This document shows, in pieces, positions 37,734 through 47,405 of a DNA stretch of 64,000 nt. The notes under the pieces were generated by a model. It saw nothing but the letters and a program-made list of their open reading frames with translations. It had not been told where the DNA came from and did no database searches. The DNA is from Sphingobium lactosutens DS20 (GTDB lineage: Bacteria; Pseudomonadota; Alphaproteobacteria; Sphingomonadales; Sphingomonadaceae). Position 1 is the stretch's first letter. Every line of letters begins with the position of its first letter. A program made the translations under genes and the position numbers. The DNA is taken from positions 62,001 through 126,000 of the forward strand of contig NZ_ATDP01000075.1 of assembly GCF_000445105.1 (NCBI RefSeq), given 5' to 3'.

Positions 37734-40379
37734 ATGAACAGCAGCATGAGGCAGCGCCCGATCGTGGCCGCCCTGTTGGCGACGACCATGATCGCGGGCC
37801 TCACGGCGGTTCCGGCGGTGGCGCAGGATGCCGCCGCACCTCTGGCCGCGCCTGCGACGACGGCAGCGCCTGCGGCGCAGGGGACGATCCGGTCGATCAC
37901 CGTCACCGGCACGCAGCGGCTGGAGCCGGACACGGTGCTGTCCTACACGAAGCTGCGCATCGGCCAGCCCTACAGCCAGGAAAGCCTCGATCAGGGGCTG
38001 CGCGACCTGTACGAAACCGAGTTGTTCGCCGACGTCCAGATCCGCAACGACAATGGCGCGCTGACGGTCGAGGTAAAGGAAAATCCGGTCATCAACCGCA
38101 TTGTGCTGGAAGGCAATAAGCGGTTGAAGGACGACAAGATCCGTCCGGAAATCAAGCTCGCCCCGCGCCAGATCTATACCCGGTCGAAGGTGCGCGCCGA
38201 CGTCGCCCGCATCGTCGAGCTTTATCGCCGCCAGGGCCGCTTCGCCGCGACCATTGAGCCCAAGATGGTGCAGCTCGACCAGAATCGCGTCGATATCGTC
38301 TTTGAAATTTCCGAAGGGCCTAAGTCCAAGGTCCGCCAGATCAACATCATCGGTAATGACAAGTTCAGCGATGGTGAACTGCGCAGCGAGATGGTGACGA
38401 AGCAGTCGCGCTGGTTCCGCATTTTCTCCTCGGGCACCAGCTATGATCCCGATCGCCTGGCCTATGATCAGCAGAAGCTGCGCCAATTCTACCTGACCGA
38501 AGGCTATGCCGATTTCCGCGTGATCTCCGCCGTGGCGGAACTGACGCCGGACAAGCAGGACTTCATCATCACCTATGTGGTGGAGGAAGGCGACCGCTAC
38601 AAATTTGGCGACGTGAAGGTCGAATCGGACATTCGCGACCTGTCGGGCGAAAGCCTGACCAAGCGGCTGCCGATGAAGACGGGCGACTGGTATAACGCCA
38701 AGCTGGTCGAGGATACGGTCGATACGCTCAGCGAGACGGCCGGCCTGTTCGGCTATGCCTTCGCCGACGTGCAGCCCGACTTCAATCGGAACAAGGAAGA
38801 CCTGACGATGGGGATTAATTTCCGCATCGCCAACGCGCCGCGCGTCTATGTCGAACGGGTTGACATCAACGGCAATACGCTGACGCAGGACAAGGTCATC
38901 CGTCGCGAATTCCGACTGGCTGAAGGCGATGCGTTCAACAGCTTCCTGGTCAAGCGGTCGAAGGATCGGATCAATTCGCTCGGCTTCTTCCAGGAAAAGC
39001 TGGATATCGAACAGAAGCCCGGCTCCGCGCCCGACCGCATCGTGCTGGAAACCAATGTGCAGGAAAAATCGACCGGCGAACTGTCGCTCTCGGCTGGTTT
39101 CTCCTCGCTGGAGCGCTTCATCGTCGCAGCATCGATCACCCAGCGTAATTTCCGCGGCAAGGGCCAGGAGCTTCGCACGTCGATCAATTATTCCGCCTAT
39201 TCCAAGTCGGTTGAGGTCGGGTTCACCGAACCCTATTTCATGGACAAGAATATTGCGCTCGGCGGCGACATCTATCGCCGCGATCTCAACAGCTTCCAAT
39301 ATCTGAACAACAATGACCGCAACACCACCTACGAGCAGACCACCACGGGCTTCCAGATCCGGGCGGGCGTGCCGATCACCGAATATATGTCGCTGGCGCT
39401 GCGCTACAGCCTCAACTTCGACGATGTGACGCTGGACGAGGACACTTATTATACGGATGGCCAGTGCGACCCGTTGCTGGCGGGCCGCTATCTCTGCGAT
39501 GCGATCGGCAAGCGGACGACATCGTCGGTGGGCTATTCGCTGATCTACGACACGCGCGATAATCGCATTCGCCCGACGCGCGGCAACAATGTTGTGCTGA
39601 GCCAGGATTTTGCGGGCCTTGGCGGTGACGTCAAATATGTGAAGACGCGTCTGTCGGCATCCAAGTTTTGGCCGCTGGGCGGTGGTTTCATCTTCTCCCT
39701 GTCGGGCGAGGGCGGCTATATCCATAGCCTGGAAGGCGAACGGCGCGATGCGTCCGGCGAACTGGTGGACAAGGTCCGTCTGGTCGATCGCTTCTTCCTG
39801 GGCGAACCGCAATTCCGTGGCTTTGATATTCGCGGCGTCGGACCGCGCATCATCCGCCGCTATTATTCCACGTCAGTGAAGGACGGCGTCGTTACGGGCG
39901 AACGGTTGACCGGAAACAACAATCGGACTGACGATGCTCTGGGCGGCAAAATATACTATCTTGCTCGTGCTGAGGTCCAGATTCCCTTGGGTTCCGCAGC
40001 GCGCGAGATGGGGCTGCGTCCGTCGATCTTCATGGACGCTGGGGCCGTGGCTGGCCTCAAAGATCCTGGTTTGATCAACGGTAATGGTCAGTTTGCAGGC
40101 TATTGCTCTGCCAGCGGTCTGACCACGGTAAGGGCAACCGGCACTGCCGCCAGCCCGATCTGCCCTTCAAACTATGTGACAGCCGATGGCTTTCAAGTGG
40201 CCGGCGGATTCGAAGAAGAATATCTCGGCGACACGCTCAAGCCGCGTCTGTCGGTGGGCTTTGGCGTCAACTGGAACTCGCCCTTCGGCCCGTTCCGCAT
40301 CGACATCGCCAAGGCCCTGCTCAAGGAACCAGGGGACGACAACAAGCTCATCACCTTCAATGTGGGGACTCAATTCTGA
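37734..40379 (+). CDS. bamA: BamA, outer-membrane protein assembly factor
   Basis: There are 881 residues from ATG 37734; GTG 37725 is an alternative. A signal peptide ending near PAVAQ and an Ala-rich linker precede five POTRA repeats (from IRSITVTGTQRLEPDTVLSY) and the C-terminal 16-strand barrel, which ends in an aromatic residue (FNVGTQF). It inserts beta-barrel proteins into the outer membrane. Its stop shares one base with the skp start. It is longer than E. coli BamA because of the linker and barrel loops. Confidence 0.95.
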   Translation: MNSSMRQRPIVAALLATTMIAGLTAVPAVAQDAAAPLAAPATTAAPAAQGTIRSITVTGTQRLEPDTVLSYTKLRIGQPYSQESLDQGLRDLYETELFADVQIRNDNGALTVEVKENPVINRIVLEGNKRLKDDKIRPEIKLAPRQIYTRSKVRADVARIVELYRRQGRFAATIEPKMVQLDQNRVDIVFEISEGPKSKVRQINIIGNDKFSDGELRSEMVTKQSRWFRIFSSGTSYDPDRLAYDQQKLRQFYLTEGYADFRVISAVAELTPDKQDFIITYVVEEGDRYKFGDVKVESDIRDLSGESLTKRLPMKTGDWYNAKLVEDTVDTLSETAGLFGYAFADVQPDFNRNKEDLTMGINFRIANAPRVYVERVDINGNTLTQDKVIRREFRLAEGDAFNSFLVKRSKDRINSLGFFQEKLDIEQKPGSAPDRIVLETNVQEKSTGELSLSAGFSSLERFIVAASITQRNFRGKGQELRTSINYSAYSKSVEVGFTEPYFMDKNIALGGDIYRRDLNSFQYLNNNDRNTTYEQTTTGFQIRAGVPITEYMSLALRYSLNFDDVTLDEDTYYTDGQCDPLLAGRYLCDAIGKRTTSSVGYSLIYDTRDNRIRPTRGNNVVLSQDFAGLGGDVKYVKTRLSASKFWPLGGGFIFSLSGEGGYIHSLEGERRDASGELVDKVRLVDRFFLGEPQFRGFDIRGVGPRIIRRYYSTSVKDGVVTGERLTGNNNRTDDALGGKIYYLARAEVQIPLGSAAREMGLRPSIFMDAGAVAGLKDPGLINGNGQFAGYCSASGLTTVRATGTAASPICPSNYVTADGFQVAGGFEEEYLGDTLKPRLSVGFGVNWNSPFGPFRIDIAKALLKEPGDDNKLITFNVGTQF

Positions 40380-41029
40380 TGAAGACATTCGTTAAAGCTG
40401 CGGCGCTGCTTCTGGCGCCCATGACCGCCATCGCCCTGACGGCCGTCCCGGCCGCTGCCCAGACCAAGTCGGGCATCGCTGTCGTCGATCTGGAGGAAGC
40501 CGTCGCCAAGAGCACGGCCTTCACCACCGCGATGACGCAAATGCAGACGACCTACAAGCCGCAGCTGGACCAGATCACCGCGCGTCGCAGCGCGATCGAA
40601 ACCGATCTCAAGACCAAGAATGACGCGCTTCAGGCCGCCTACAAGGCCGCCGGCAACAAATCGACGCCGGCGCTGGAAACCCAGTTCCAGCAGTTGCAGC
40701 AGGCCCAGCAGACCGGCCAGGCCGAATTGCAGCGCCTGACCCAACCGGTGGCGCTCGCCCGCGCTTATGTCGAACAGCAGATCGTCGCCAAGCTGGACGA
40801 CGCGCTGAAGGCCGCAACCGCCAAGACCAAGTCGGAAATCGTCTTCAAGAAGGCGGCGACCGAAAGCTTCGGCGCGAACGCGGATATCACGCCGGCCGTC
40901 ATCACCGAACTCAATGCACTGGTGCCCAGCGTCGGCATCACCCCGCCGGCCGGCTGGCAGCCGGGCCAGGCGCAGGGCGCGGCCGCCGCAGCGCCCGCGA
41001 CCCCGGCGCAGGCGCCCAAGTCGCGCTGA
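40379..41029 (+). CDS. skp: OmpH/Skp-family periplasmic chaperone
   Basis: The 216-residue protein has a signal peptide ending near PAAAQ, the Skp core start [14 protein letters not shown], long coiled-coil tentacle helices rich in Gln, and an Ala/Pro tail. Skp holds unfolded outer-membrane proteins for the Bam complex. The ATG overlaps the bamA stop (TGATG), so the two are translationally coupled. Confidence 0.9.
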   Translation: MKTFVKAAALLLAPMTAIALTAVPAAAQTKSGIAVVDLEEAVAKSTAFTTAMTQMQTTYKPQLDQITARRSAIETDLKTKNDALQAAYKAAGNKSTPALETQFQQLQQAQQTGQAELQRLTQPVALARAYVEQQIVAKLDDALKAATAKTKSEIVFKKAATESFGANADITPAVITELNALVPSVGITPPAGWQPGQAQGAAAAAPATPAQAPKSR

Positions 41030-41036
41030 CACAAGA

Positions 41037-41513
41037 ATGAACGGAGAGGTTGAAACGAACGCGCGTGGCCCGATGGATGTCCGTCGGGTCATGGCTGCGC
41101 TGCCGCATCGTTACCCGATGCTGCTGATCGACCGCGTGGTGTCACTGGTGCCCAACCAGTCGATCCACGCGATCAAGGCGGTGTCGGTCAACGAACCCTT
41201 TTTTCAGGGGCATTTCCCCACGCGCCCGATCATGCCAGGGGTGCTGATCGTCGAAGCGATGGCCCAGGCGGCCGGCGTGCTGGCGGTGGAATCGATGAAC
41301 CTCGCCGACTCCGGCAAGCTCGTCTATTTCATGAGCATCGACGGCGCGAAGTTCCGATCGCCGGTCGAACCAGGTTGCCTGCTCGACCTGCATGTCGAAG
41401 TGACGCAGAACCGAGGCGCGATCTGCAAGTTCAGCGGCAAGGCGACGATCGACGGCAAACTGGCGTCGGAGGCGAATTTCGTCGCGATGATCACCGATCC
41501 GCCGCAGGACTGA
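41037..41513 (+). CDS. fabZ: FabZ, 3-hydroxyacyl-ACP dehydratase
   Basis: The 158-residue hot-dog enzyme carries the active-site block [23 protein letters not shown] split by its usual turn. It dehydrates 3-hydroxyacyl-ACP in fatty-acid synthesis. It starts 7 bp after skp. In LPS-producing relatives lpxD stands between bamA/skp and fabZ, and lpxA-lpxB follow. All three are absent here. Confidence 0.95.
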   Translation: MNGEVETNARGPMDVRRVMAALPHRYPMLLIDRVVSLVPNQSIHAIKAVSVNEPFFQGHFPTRPIMPGVLIVEAMAQAAGVLAVESMNLADSGKLVYFMSIDGAKFRSPVEPGCLLDLHVEVTQNRGAICKFSGKATIDGKLASEANFVAMITDPPQD

Positions 41514-41587
41514 CCGCCCGTCCATTACCATGCTTGCTTTGGCGCGCCGAAACCGCTAACGGCGCGCCTTCGCTTATTTTCGCATCC

Positions 41588-41606
41588 GGCCGGTCGGAAA
41601 CCGGCC
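41588..41606 (+). promoter_or_regulatory. rpmE leader hairpin
   Basis: GGCCGGT (41588-41594) and ACCGGCC (41600-41606) form a perfect 7-bp stem over CGGAA. It ends just before the AAGGAG ribosome site of rpmE. L31 leaders regulate L31 in several bacterial groups. A role here is inference. Confidence 0.4.
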
Positions 41607-41625
41607 ACCAAAGGAGCATATTGCC

Positions 41626-41850
41626 ATGAAGGCCGATACCCACCCCGATTACCACATGATCACCGTCCAGATGACCGACGGCACCACTTTCCAGACCCGT
41701 TCGACCTGGGGCAAGGAAGGCGACACGCTGGCGCTCGACATCGACCCCAAGTCGCACCCGGCCTGGACGGGCGGCAACCGTCAGCTCGACACCGGCGGCC
41801 AGGTGGCGCGCTTCAACAAGCGTTTCGGCGGTCTGACGCTGAAGAAGTAA
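41626..41850 (+). CDS. rpmE: Ribosomal protein L31 (zinc-free form)
   Basis: The 74-residue protein starts [20 protein letters not shown] and continues with TFQTRSTWG and [10 protein letters not shown]. The cysteines that bind zinc in the C+ form of L31 are absent, so this is a C- form that works without zinc. It has its own leader hairpin and terminator. Confidence 0.93.
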   Translation: MKADTHPDYHMITVQMTDGTTFQTRSTWGKEGDTLALDIDPKSHPAWTGGNRQLDTGGQVARFNKRFGGLTLKK

Positions 41851-41876
41851 TCGGCCGACGCGGCACGAATAGAGAA

Positions 41877-41902
41877 GGGCGCCGCGATCGGCGCCCTTTT
41901 TT
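41877..41902 (+). terminator. rpmE terminator
   Basis: GGGCGCC (41877-41883) pairs with GGCGCCC (41890-41896), and six T follow. It lies 27 bp after the rpmE stop. Confidence 0.9.
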
Positions 41903-41921
41903 GTTGCCTGCTATCGCGTAG

Positions 41922-42818
41922 CTACTCATCGCGCGCCACCGCGACGTCGACAGCGCCGGGGGCGATCCTGACCGTGACGGGCGTGCGCGCCAGCACCTCC
42001 CCGTCAATGGAAATGCGCTGGCGCGGCCGGGTTTCGATACGGAACGACTTGCCGTGAAATTCGCGGGTGTGCGCGTCGCGATCCCGCAGCTTGAAGAATT
42101 TGGCATACCAGTCCCAGGCGAGGCGCGGCTTGCTGCGGCCGACCACGGCCTGGATAACGATTTCGCCAGTATCGACGTCGGCATGATCGGACAGTTCGAC
42201 CCCGCCATGATAGGGGCCGTTCAGCACTCGCACCTCTGTCGACCACATGCGATGTTCCTGCGTCCCGTCATCGATCGTCAGGCGAAAGGCGCGAAAGCCG
42301 ACCGAGCATTTGGCGGCCCAGGCCAGATAGCCGATCCGGCCGAGATAGCGTTTCAACTTATGCGGCACCGTGCGCCCAATCATGGGTGACAGGCCCAGGG
42401 AGGCGGCATTGACGAAATAATCGCCATCCACCATCCCCAGATCGACGCGTCGCCGCCGCCCGGTGGCAATGGCCTGCACCGCGCCGTCCAGATCCAGCGG
42501 CAGTCCAAGCGTGCGCGCAAAGCTGTTCGCGGTGCCCAGCGGCAGCACGCCGAACACGCAATCCTTCCCCACAAATTCGTCGACCGTGCCCGACATCGAC
42601 CCGTCGCCGCCGCCTACGATGACCATGGGCGCGCCGGTGGCAATCGCCTGACGCACAGTGGCGGCCATCTGCTCGGGGTCTTTCACCGCATGGGCGGCCA
42701 GCAGCCTGACGCCGGCCGATTCCAGCTTCTCGCGCGCCTGATCGAAATTGTCCTGGCCGCGCCGGCTATGGGCGTTGACGACCAGTATCGCGTCCTTGGG
42801 CAAGTCCGTCGTTTCCAT
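41922..42818 (-). CDS. Diacylglycerol/sphingoid kinase-like lipid kinase
   Basis: The 298-residue protein has the DAGK catalytic fold, with the nucleotide loop VVGGGDGSMSGTVDEF and the block LPLGTANSFARTLGLP, plus a C-terminal beta domain (HGKSFRIETRPRQRISIDGE). It is of the YegS/LCB5 type that phosphorylates diacylglycerol or long-chain bases. In a sphingolipid-making bacterium either substrate is possible. It is divergent from the metallophosphoesterase gene. Confidence 0.85.
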   Translation of the reverse strand: METTDLPKDAILVVNAHSRRGQDNFDQAREKLESAGVRLLAAHAVKDPEQMAATVRQAIATGAPMVIVGGGDGSMSGTVDEFVGKDCVFGVLPLGTANSFARTLGLPLDLDGAVQAIATGRRRRVDLGMVDGDYFVNAASLGLSPMIGRTVPHKLKRYLGRIGYLAWAAKCSVGFRAFRLTIDDGTQEHRMWSTEVRVLNGPYHGGVELSDHADVDTGEIVIQAVVGRSKPRLAWDWYAKFFKLRDRDAHTREFHGKSFRIETRPRQRISIDGEVLARTPVTVRIAPGAVDVAVARDE

Positions 42819-42888
42819 GCCGCAATAACTCCGCCCGATGGATTCGGCTCCGGCCGGAAACCCTTTGCGCGCGATTCGTTACCTTGCC

Positions 42889-43779
42889 ATGGCCCGCATC
42901 GCTCACCTGTCCGACATTCATTTCGGCGCGAACGATCCCCGGATCGTGGACGCCGCCACCGCTTGGCTGGAGGCGCGTCGCCCCGACCTGGTCGTCATCA
43001 GCGGCGATTTCACGCAGCGCGCCCGGGTCGATCAGTTTCGTGAGGCCGCCGCCTGGCTGGGCAAGCTGCGCGCCGCTGGCCTCAAAACGCTTGTCATACC
43101 GGGCAATCATGACGTGCCACTCTATGACATTGTGCGCCGCTTCTTTGCGCCGCTGCGCCGCTACCGTCGCTATATCAGTCATGACCTTTGCCCATTCTAC
43201 GAAGACGATGAAGTCGCGATCCTGGGCATCAACACGGCACGGTCGCTGACGATCAAGGACGGGCGGATCAATCATGACCAGATGGACATGATACGCGATC
43301 GCTTCGGCCGGGTCGCGCGCGACAAGACGCGCATCCTGGTGACGCATCACCCGCTTTTTTCCATGCCGATCGGCCGAGGCAATGAACTGAGCGAAGCGGT
43401 CGGGCGGCATGACGATGCCGTGCAGGCCGCGTGTGAGGCGGGCGTCCATGTGGCGCTTGCCGGCCATTTCCATCGCACCTATGCGGAAGCTGCCGACAAG
43501 ATGGTCGCCCACAGCGGCGGCGCGCTGGTCATCCAGGCCGGGACAGCCACCTCCACCCGCCTGCGCAATGACGAACCGCAAAGCTTCAACTGGCTGCATG
43601 TCCGTCGCAATAATGAGATGGACCTGCAAGTGATCGTCTGGGACGGCGCCAGCTTCCGCCGCGCCAGCCATGTGGAATATGTCCGCGATAACGAGGAATG
43701 GACCGCGAAGGAGGTGATAGAGCCGGCGCGGGTAGGGGCCATGACGGTCCCTGCGGGCTTGACGTCGGCGGCGAACTGA
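42889..43779 (+). CDS. Calcineurin-like metallophosphoesterase
   Basis: There are 296 residues from ATG 42889. All metal-binding blocks are present: [36 protein letters not shown] and LAGHFHRTY. The spacing is like cyclic-nucleotide phosphodiesterases of the CpdA group, but the C-terminal part differs and the substrate is open. The SDR gene follows on the same strand. Confidence 0.88.
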   Translation: MARIAHLSDIHFGANDPRIVDAATAWLEARRPDLVVISGDFTQRARVDQFREAAAWLGKLRAAGLKTLVIPGNHDVPLYDIVRRFFAPLRRYRRYISHDLCPFYEDDEVAILGINTARSLTIKDGRINHDQMDMIRDRFGRVARDKTRILVTHHPLFSMPIGRGNELSEAVGRHDDAVQAACEAGVHVALAGHFHRTYAEAADKMVAHSGGALVIQAGTATSTRLRNDEPQSFNWLHVRRNNEMDLQVIVWDGASFRRASHVEYVRDNEEWTAKEVIEPARVGAMTVPAGLTSAAN

Positions 43780-43816
43780 CGGTTTCTCTCGCCGCATCTC
43801 AACAATTGGAGGCGAT

Positions 43817-44596
43817 ATGGCGCGGCTGGCGGGAAAAACATGCGTCGTGACAGGCGGTGCGCGCGGCATCGGACGCGCAATCGTCGAGGCCTTTCATCGG
43901 GAAGGCGCCGATGTGCTTTTGACGGACATCGACGCACCGGCGGGCAGCGAAAGCGCGAACGCGATCGGCTGTCGCTTCGAACGGCTGGATGTTGGCGAAG
44001 AAGCCGACTGGGACCGACTGCTTGACCTGCATCCTGAGATCGACGTGCTGGTCAACAATGCGGGCATCACCGGTCTGGGGGAGGCCGGCACTCGCCATGA
44101 CCCTGAACATGCCAGTCTTTCCGAATGGCATGCGGTGCACCGCGTGAACCTCGACGGCACCTTCCTGGGCTGCCGCTACGCCATTCGCGCGATGAAGCGA
44201 AAGGGCGAAGGGGCGATCATCAATATGTCGTCCCGGTCCGGGGTGGTCGGCATTCCAGGCGCAGCAGCCTATGCGTCATCAAAGGCGGCGATCCGCAACC
44301 ATAGCAAGAGCGTAGCGCTCTATTGCGCGCAGCAGGGATGGAAAATCCGCTGCAACTCCATCCATCCCGCCGCGATCATGACGCCGATTTGGGATGCGAT
44401 GATAGGGGACGGTCCCGACCGGCAGGCCCGAATGGCGGCGCTGGTGGCTGATACGCCGGTCAAACGCTTTGGCCGGGTCGAGGAAGTCGCTGCGGTCGCA
44501 GTGCTGCTGGCCTCTGATGAGGCAACCTACATCACGGGCACCGAAATCGACATTGATGGCGGACTATTGGCTGGCTCGGCCGCGTCGCCGGGCTGA
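43817..44596 (+). CDS. Short-chain dehydrogenase/reductase
   Basis: The 259-residue Rossmann enzyme has the cofactor loop [12 protein letters not shown], the NNAGITG motif, and the catalytic Ser and YASSK ([21 protein letters not shown]), ending with [13 protein letters not shown]. Asp at DIDAP after the second strand suggests NAD preference. The layout is like the cyclopentanol or 3-alpha-hydroxysteroid dehydrogenase group. The substrate is unknown. GGAGG lies before ATG 43817. Confidence 0.88.
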   Translation: MARLAGKTCVVTGGARGIGRAIVEAFHREGADVLLTDIDAPAGSESANAIGCRFERLDVGEEADWDRLLDLHPEIDVLVNNAGITGLGEAGTRHDPEHASLSEWHAVHRVNLDGTFLGCRYAIRAMKRKGEGAIINMSSRSGVVGIPGAAAYASSKAAIRNHSKSVALYCAQQGWKIRCNSIHPAAIMTPIWDAMIGDGPDRQARMAALVADTPVKRFGRVEEVAAVAVLLASDEATYITGTEIDIDGGLLAGSAASPG

Positions 44597-44599
44597 TCA

Positions 44600-45451
44600 T
44601 CAATCCGGTTTCCTGAGCGCTTGGGCGAGCGATACCGTCGCGCTGCCACGCCGGGCCGGCTTCGCTTGGCTCGGGTCGGGTTTCCAGCCGGACAGATAGA
44701 TGAGCGCCATTTGCTCGGCAACGCGCCCGTCGGGATCGGCGGCATCGTTGAAATGCGCCGCCGCCCGCATCAGCACGTTGCGGGTGAGCGCAGGCGGACG
44801 GTGGGTCAGGACATTGCCCGCCCCCATGCCGCGCAGGTCGTGCATCAGTCGCACGATGTCGCCATAGCGGATCGTCAGCGTCTCGCCATCGGCCACCGGC
44901 ATGGCGAAGCCGGCGCGGCTGAGCAGATCGCCCGCCGCGCGCACGTCCACCTGCGGATGGATATGCTGGCCCGCTCGATCCCCTTCAGCGGCAAGCAGAG
45001 CGGCTTTCAGGCGCGGCAGGCTGCCCGCGCCGGCAAAGGCGGCCAGCATCAGCCCGTCGGGCCGCAACACCCGTCGCATCAGGATCAGCGCGCCGGGCAG
45101 GTCGTTGACGCTGTCCAGCGTGCCGCATGCCAGCACCAGGTCGAAACTATCGTCGGCAAAGGGCAGGGCGTCCTCATCCGCCTGCACGCCATTGACGGCG
45201 CGCGCGGCCAGAAAGGACGGATCGACGCAGGCGACTCGTTTGCCCATCGCCTCCAGCGCAGCGCGCGCGCGGCCGTCAGGGCATCCGATCACCAGCGCTT
45301 CGGGCAGCTCGCGCTGCACATCGCCCAGCCGATCGAGCAATTCGTCGAGCATTGCCTGGTGCAGGAAATCATGGTCCGCATAAGCGGGCAGCATCCTGTC
45401 ACGCCGCCGGGCGCGCAGGGCCGAATCGAATATGTCGGGGCGGGAATCCAT
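44600..45451 (-). CDS. SAM-dependent methyltransferase (BioC/NDUFAF5-like)
   Basis: There are 283 residues from ATG 45451 (MDSRPDIFDSALRARRRDR). Class I methyltransferase motifs are ALVIGCPDGRA and DSFDLVLACGTLDSVNDLPGAL, and the C-terminal block AGNVLTHRPP is typical of the BioC-like group that includes the complex I assembly factor NDUFAF5. The start is shared with that family (FDRALLRRRRDR type). It is divergent from the comF-like gene. Confidence 0.85.
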   Translation of the reverse strand: MDSRPDIFDSALRARRRDRMLPAYADHDFLHQAMLDELLDRLGDVQRELPEALVIGCPDGRARAALEAMGKRVACVDPSFLAARAVNGVQADEDALPFADDSFDLVLACGTLDSVNDLPGALILMRRVLRPDGLMLAAFAGAGSLPRLKAALLAAEGDRAGQHIHPQVDVRAAGDLLSRAGFAMPVADGETLTIRYGDIVRLMHDLRGMGAGNVLTHRPPALTRNVLMRAAAHFNDAADPDGRVAEQMALIYLSGWKPDPSQAKPARRGSATVSLAQALRKPD

Positions 45452-45492
45452 GGCGGGCCTTGTGCAGAGGCGGTGAAGCGGGAACAAGGCAG

Positions 45493-46263
45493 ATGATGCC
45501 TCTTGCCCCGCTTCTCAAGGCCGCGCTGCGTCCGGCGCTCGATTATGCGCTGCCGCCGCGCTGCCCCGGTTGCGGCGGCATCGTCGGGGAAGATCATGCC
45601 TTCTGCCTCGAATGTTGGGGCGGCATGGAGTTTCTGGGCGACCCCTGTTGCGCCCGCTGCGGCCTGCCTTTCCCGCACGACATGGGCGATGGTGCCGCGT
45701 GCGGCGCGTGCCTGGCTGCTCCGCCGCCCTGGGACAGCGCGCGCGCCGTGCTGGCCTATGGTGATGTCGCGCGCACGGTGGCGCTGCGGCTTAAATATGG
45801 GCGGCGCATCGGGTTGGCGCGGCTGATCGCCCGGCAGATGCTGCGTCATGTGGGGACGGCAGGGGAGGGCGATCCGCCCGTGATCGTGCCAGTGCCCTTG
45901 CATCGCTGGCGCCTGTGGCATCGCGGGTTCAACCAGTCGGCGCTGATCGCGGACCATCTGGGCACGCTGACGGGCTGGCCGGTCGACCGGCACGGTCTGA
46001 TACGCGCGCGGCGGACACAGCCATTGCGCGGCATGAACCCGGCGCAGCGGGCCAGGGCGGTCCGTGGGGCTTTCACTTTGGCTGCGGGCCATGGATTTGC
46101 CGGGCGGCGCGTGTTGCTGATCGATGATGTCCACACCAGCGGCGCGACCGCCGGGGCTTGCGCGCGGACGCTGAAGCGCGGCGGCGCCACCACCGTCCGG
46201 CTGCTTTGCTGGGCGCGCGCGCTGCCCGACCGCGATGCCGCGCCAACCGACGCAGCTGATTGA
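45493..46263 (+). CDS. ComF-family phosphoribosyltransferase-like protein
   Basis: There are 256 residues from ATG 45493. An N-terminal zinc-ribbon region (CPGCGG, CLECW, CCARCGLP, CGACL) is followed by a PRT domain with the PRPP loop VLLIDDVHTSGAT. ComF proteins aid DNA uptake or DNA metabolism. In non-competent bacteria the role is unclear. grxC follows after 48 bp. Confidence 0.88.
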   Translation: MMPLAPLLKAALRPALDYALPPRCPGCGGIVGEDHAFCLECWGGMEFLGDPCCARCGLPFPHDMGDGAACGACLAAPPPWDSARAVLAYGDVARTVALRLKYGRRIGLARLIARQMLRHVGTAGEGDPPVIVPVPLHRWRLWHRGFNQSALIADHLGTLTGWPVDRHGLIRARRTQPLRGMNPAQRARAVRGAFTLAAGHGFAGRRVLLIDDVHTSGATAGACARTLKRGGATTVRLLCWARALPDRDAAPTDAAD

Positions 46264-46311
46264 CATTGGCTGGCCTTGCCCCATCTTTGTGGCAAAGGAG
46301 CGATATTCTTC

Positions 46312-46569
46312 ATGGCGAAAGTGGAAATCTATACCAAGGCCTGGTGCGGCTATTGCGCGCGGGCCAAGGCGCTGCTCGGCGACAAGGGCGTGGCGTTCGA
46401 GGAATATGACATCAGCATGGGCGGCCCCAAGCGCGACGAAATGCTGGAGCGCGCGCCCGGTCAGACGACCGTGCCGCAAATCTTCATCGACGGCCAGCAT
46501 ATTGGCGGCAGCGACGACCTTGCCGCTTTGAACCGCGCCGGCAAGCTGGACGCGATGCTCGGCCAGTGA
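46312..46569 (+). CDS. grxC: GrxC, dithiol glutaredoxin 3
   Basis: The 85-residue protein has the active site WCGYC (KAWCGYCARAK) and the glutathione-binding TVPQIFIDGQHIGGSDDL. It reduces disulfides with glutathione in the cytoplasm. The order comF, grxC, nitrilase, DUF1178 is conserved in many alphaproteobacteria. Its stop overlaps the nitrilase start by 4 bp. AAAGGAG precedes the ATG. Confidence 0.95.
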   Translation: MAKVEIYTKAWCGYCARAKALLGDKGVAFEEYDISMGGPKRDEMLERAPGQTTVPQIFIDGQHIGGSDDLAALNRAGKLDAMLGQ

Positions 46570-47405
46570 GCCATTTTCGCGCCGCCCTTTTTCAGATGAC
46601 GAGCGGGATTGATCCCGCTTCCAATGCCGCCGCGATCGTCGACATGGCGGGCCGCGCCAAGCGGGAAGGGGCGGACATGCTCTTCACCCCCGAAATGGCT
46701 GGCTATCTGGATCGCGATCGCGCCCGCGCGGCAGGCACGCTGCGCAGTGAAGCGGATGATGATGTCCTGGCCGCCGTTCGTGAAGCAGCGGCGCGCGAAG
46801 GGCTTTGGGTCCATATCGGGTCATTGCCTTTCAAGGATGAACGATCGGATGGCCGCTGGGTCAATCGCAGCCTGATGATCGACGCCAATGGCGACATCCG
46901 CGCGCGCTACGACAAGATACACTTGTTCGACGTCGATTTGGCGAGCGGGGAAAGCTGGCGGGAATCTTCCGTATACGGGCCGGGGGAACAGGCGGTCGCG
47001 GTAAAGACGCCGTGGGGATTGATGGGCCTTTCCATCTGTTATGACATGCGGTTTCCCGATCTGTATCGGGCGCTGACCGATGCCGGCGCGACAATCCTGC
47101 TGGCGCCCGCCGCCTTCACCGTGCCGACGGGCCAAGCACACTGGCATGTGCTGCTGCGCGCCCGCGCGATCGAGGCGGGATGCGTCGTCATTGCCGCGGC
47201 GCAGGCCGGTGCGCATGCGGACGGGCGCACCACCTATGGTCATAGCTTGGTGGTCGACCCTTGGGGCGACGTGCTGCTGGACATGGGCGAGGCGGCAGGT
47301 CTGGGGCTTGCGGATATCGACCTGTCGCGCATAGAGGATGTGCGCGCGCGGGTGCCCGCGCTCGCCAATCGCCAGCTTATCCCGAAGGACGTGACAATTT
47401 CGTGA
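46566..47405 (+). CDS. Nitrilase-family carbon-nitrogen hydrolase (Nit-type amidase)
   Basis: The 279-residue protein starts with GTG 46566. The triad is clear: Glu in LFTPEMAGYL, Lys in RYDKIHLFDVDL and Cys in LSICYDMRFPDLYR. It is closest to the Nit1/Nit2 amidases that repair deaminated glutathione or hydrolyse omega-amides, which fits its tight coupling to grxC. Its stop overlaps the DUF1178 start (GTGA). Confidence 0.9.
   Translation: MSHFRAALFQMTSGIDPASNAAAIVDMAGRAKREGADMLFTPEMAGYLDRDRARAAGTLRSEADDDVLAAVREAAAREGLWVHIGSLPFKDERSDGRWVNRSLMIDANGDIRARYDKIHLFDVDLASGESWRESSVYGPGEQAVAVKTPWGLMGLSICYDMRFPDLYRALTDAGATILLAPAAFTVPTGQAHWHVLLRARAIEAGCVVIAAAQAGAHADGRTTYGHSLVVDPWGDVLLDMGEAAGLGLADIDLSRIEDVRARVPALANRQLIPKDVTIS

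Noticed and set aside
37542..39812. A 756-codon open frame opposite bamA
   Set aside because: It is a shadow of the high third-position GC of bamA. The product is rich in Arg, His and Asp with no domain pattern, while bamA on the other strand is certain.
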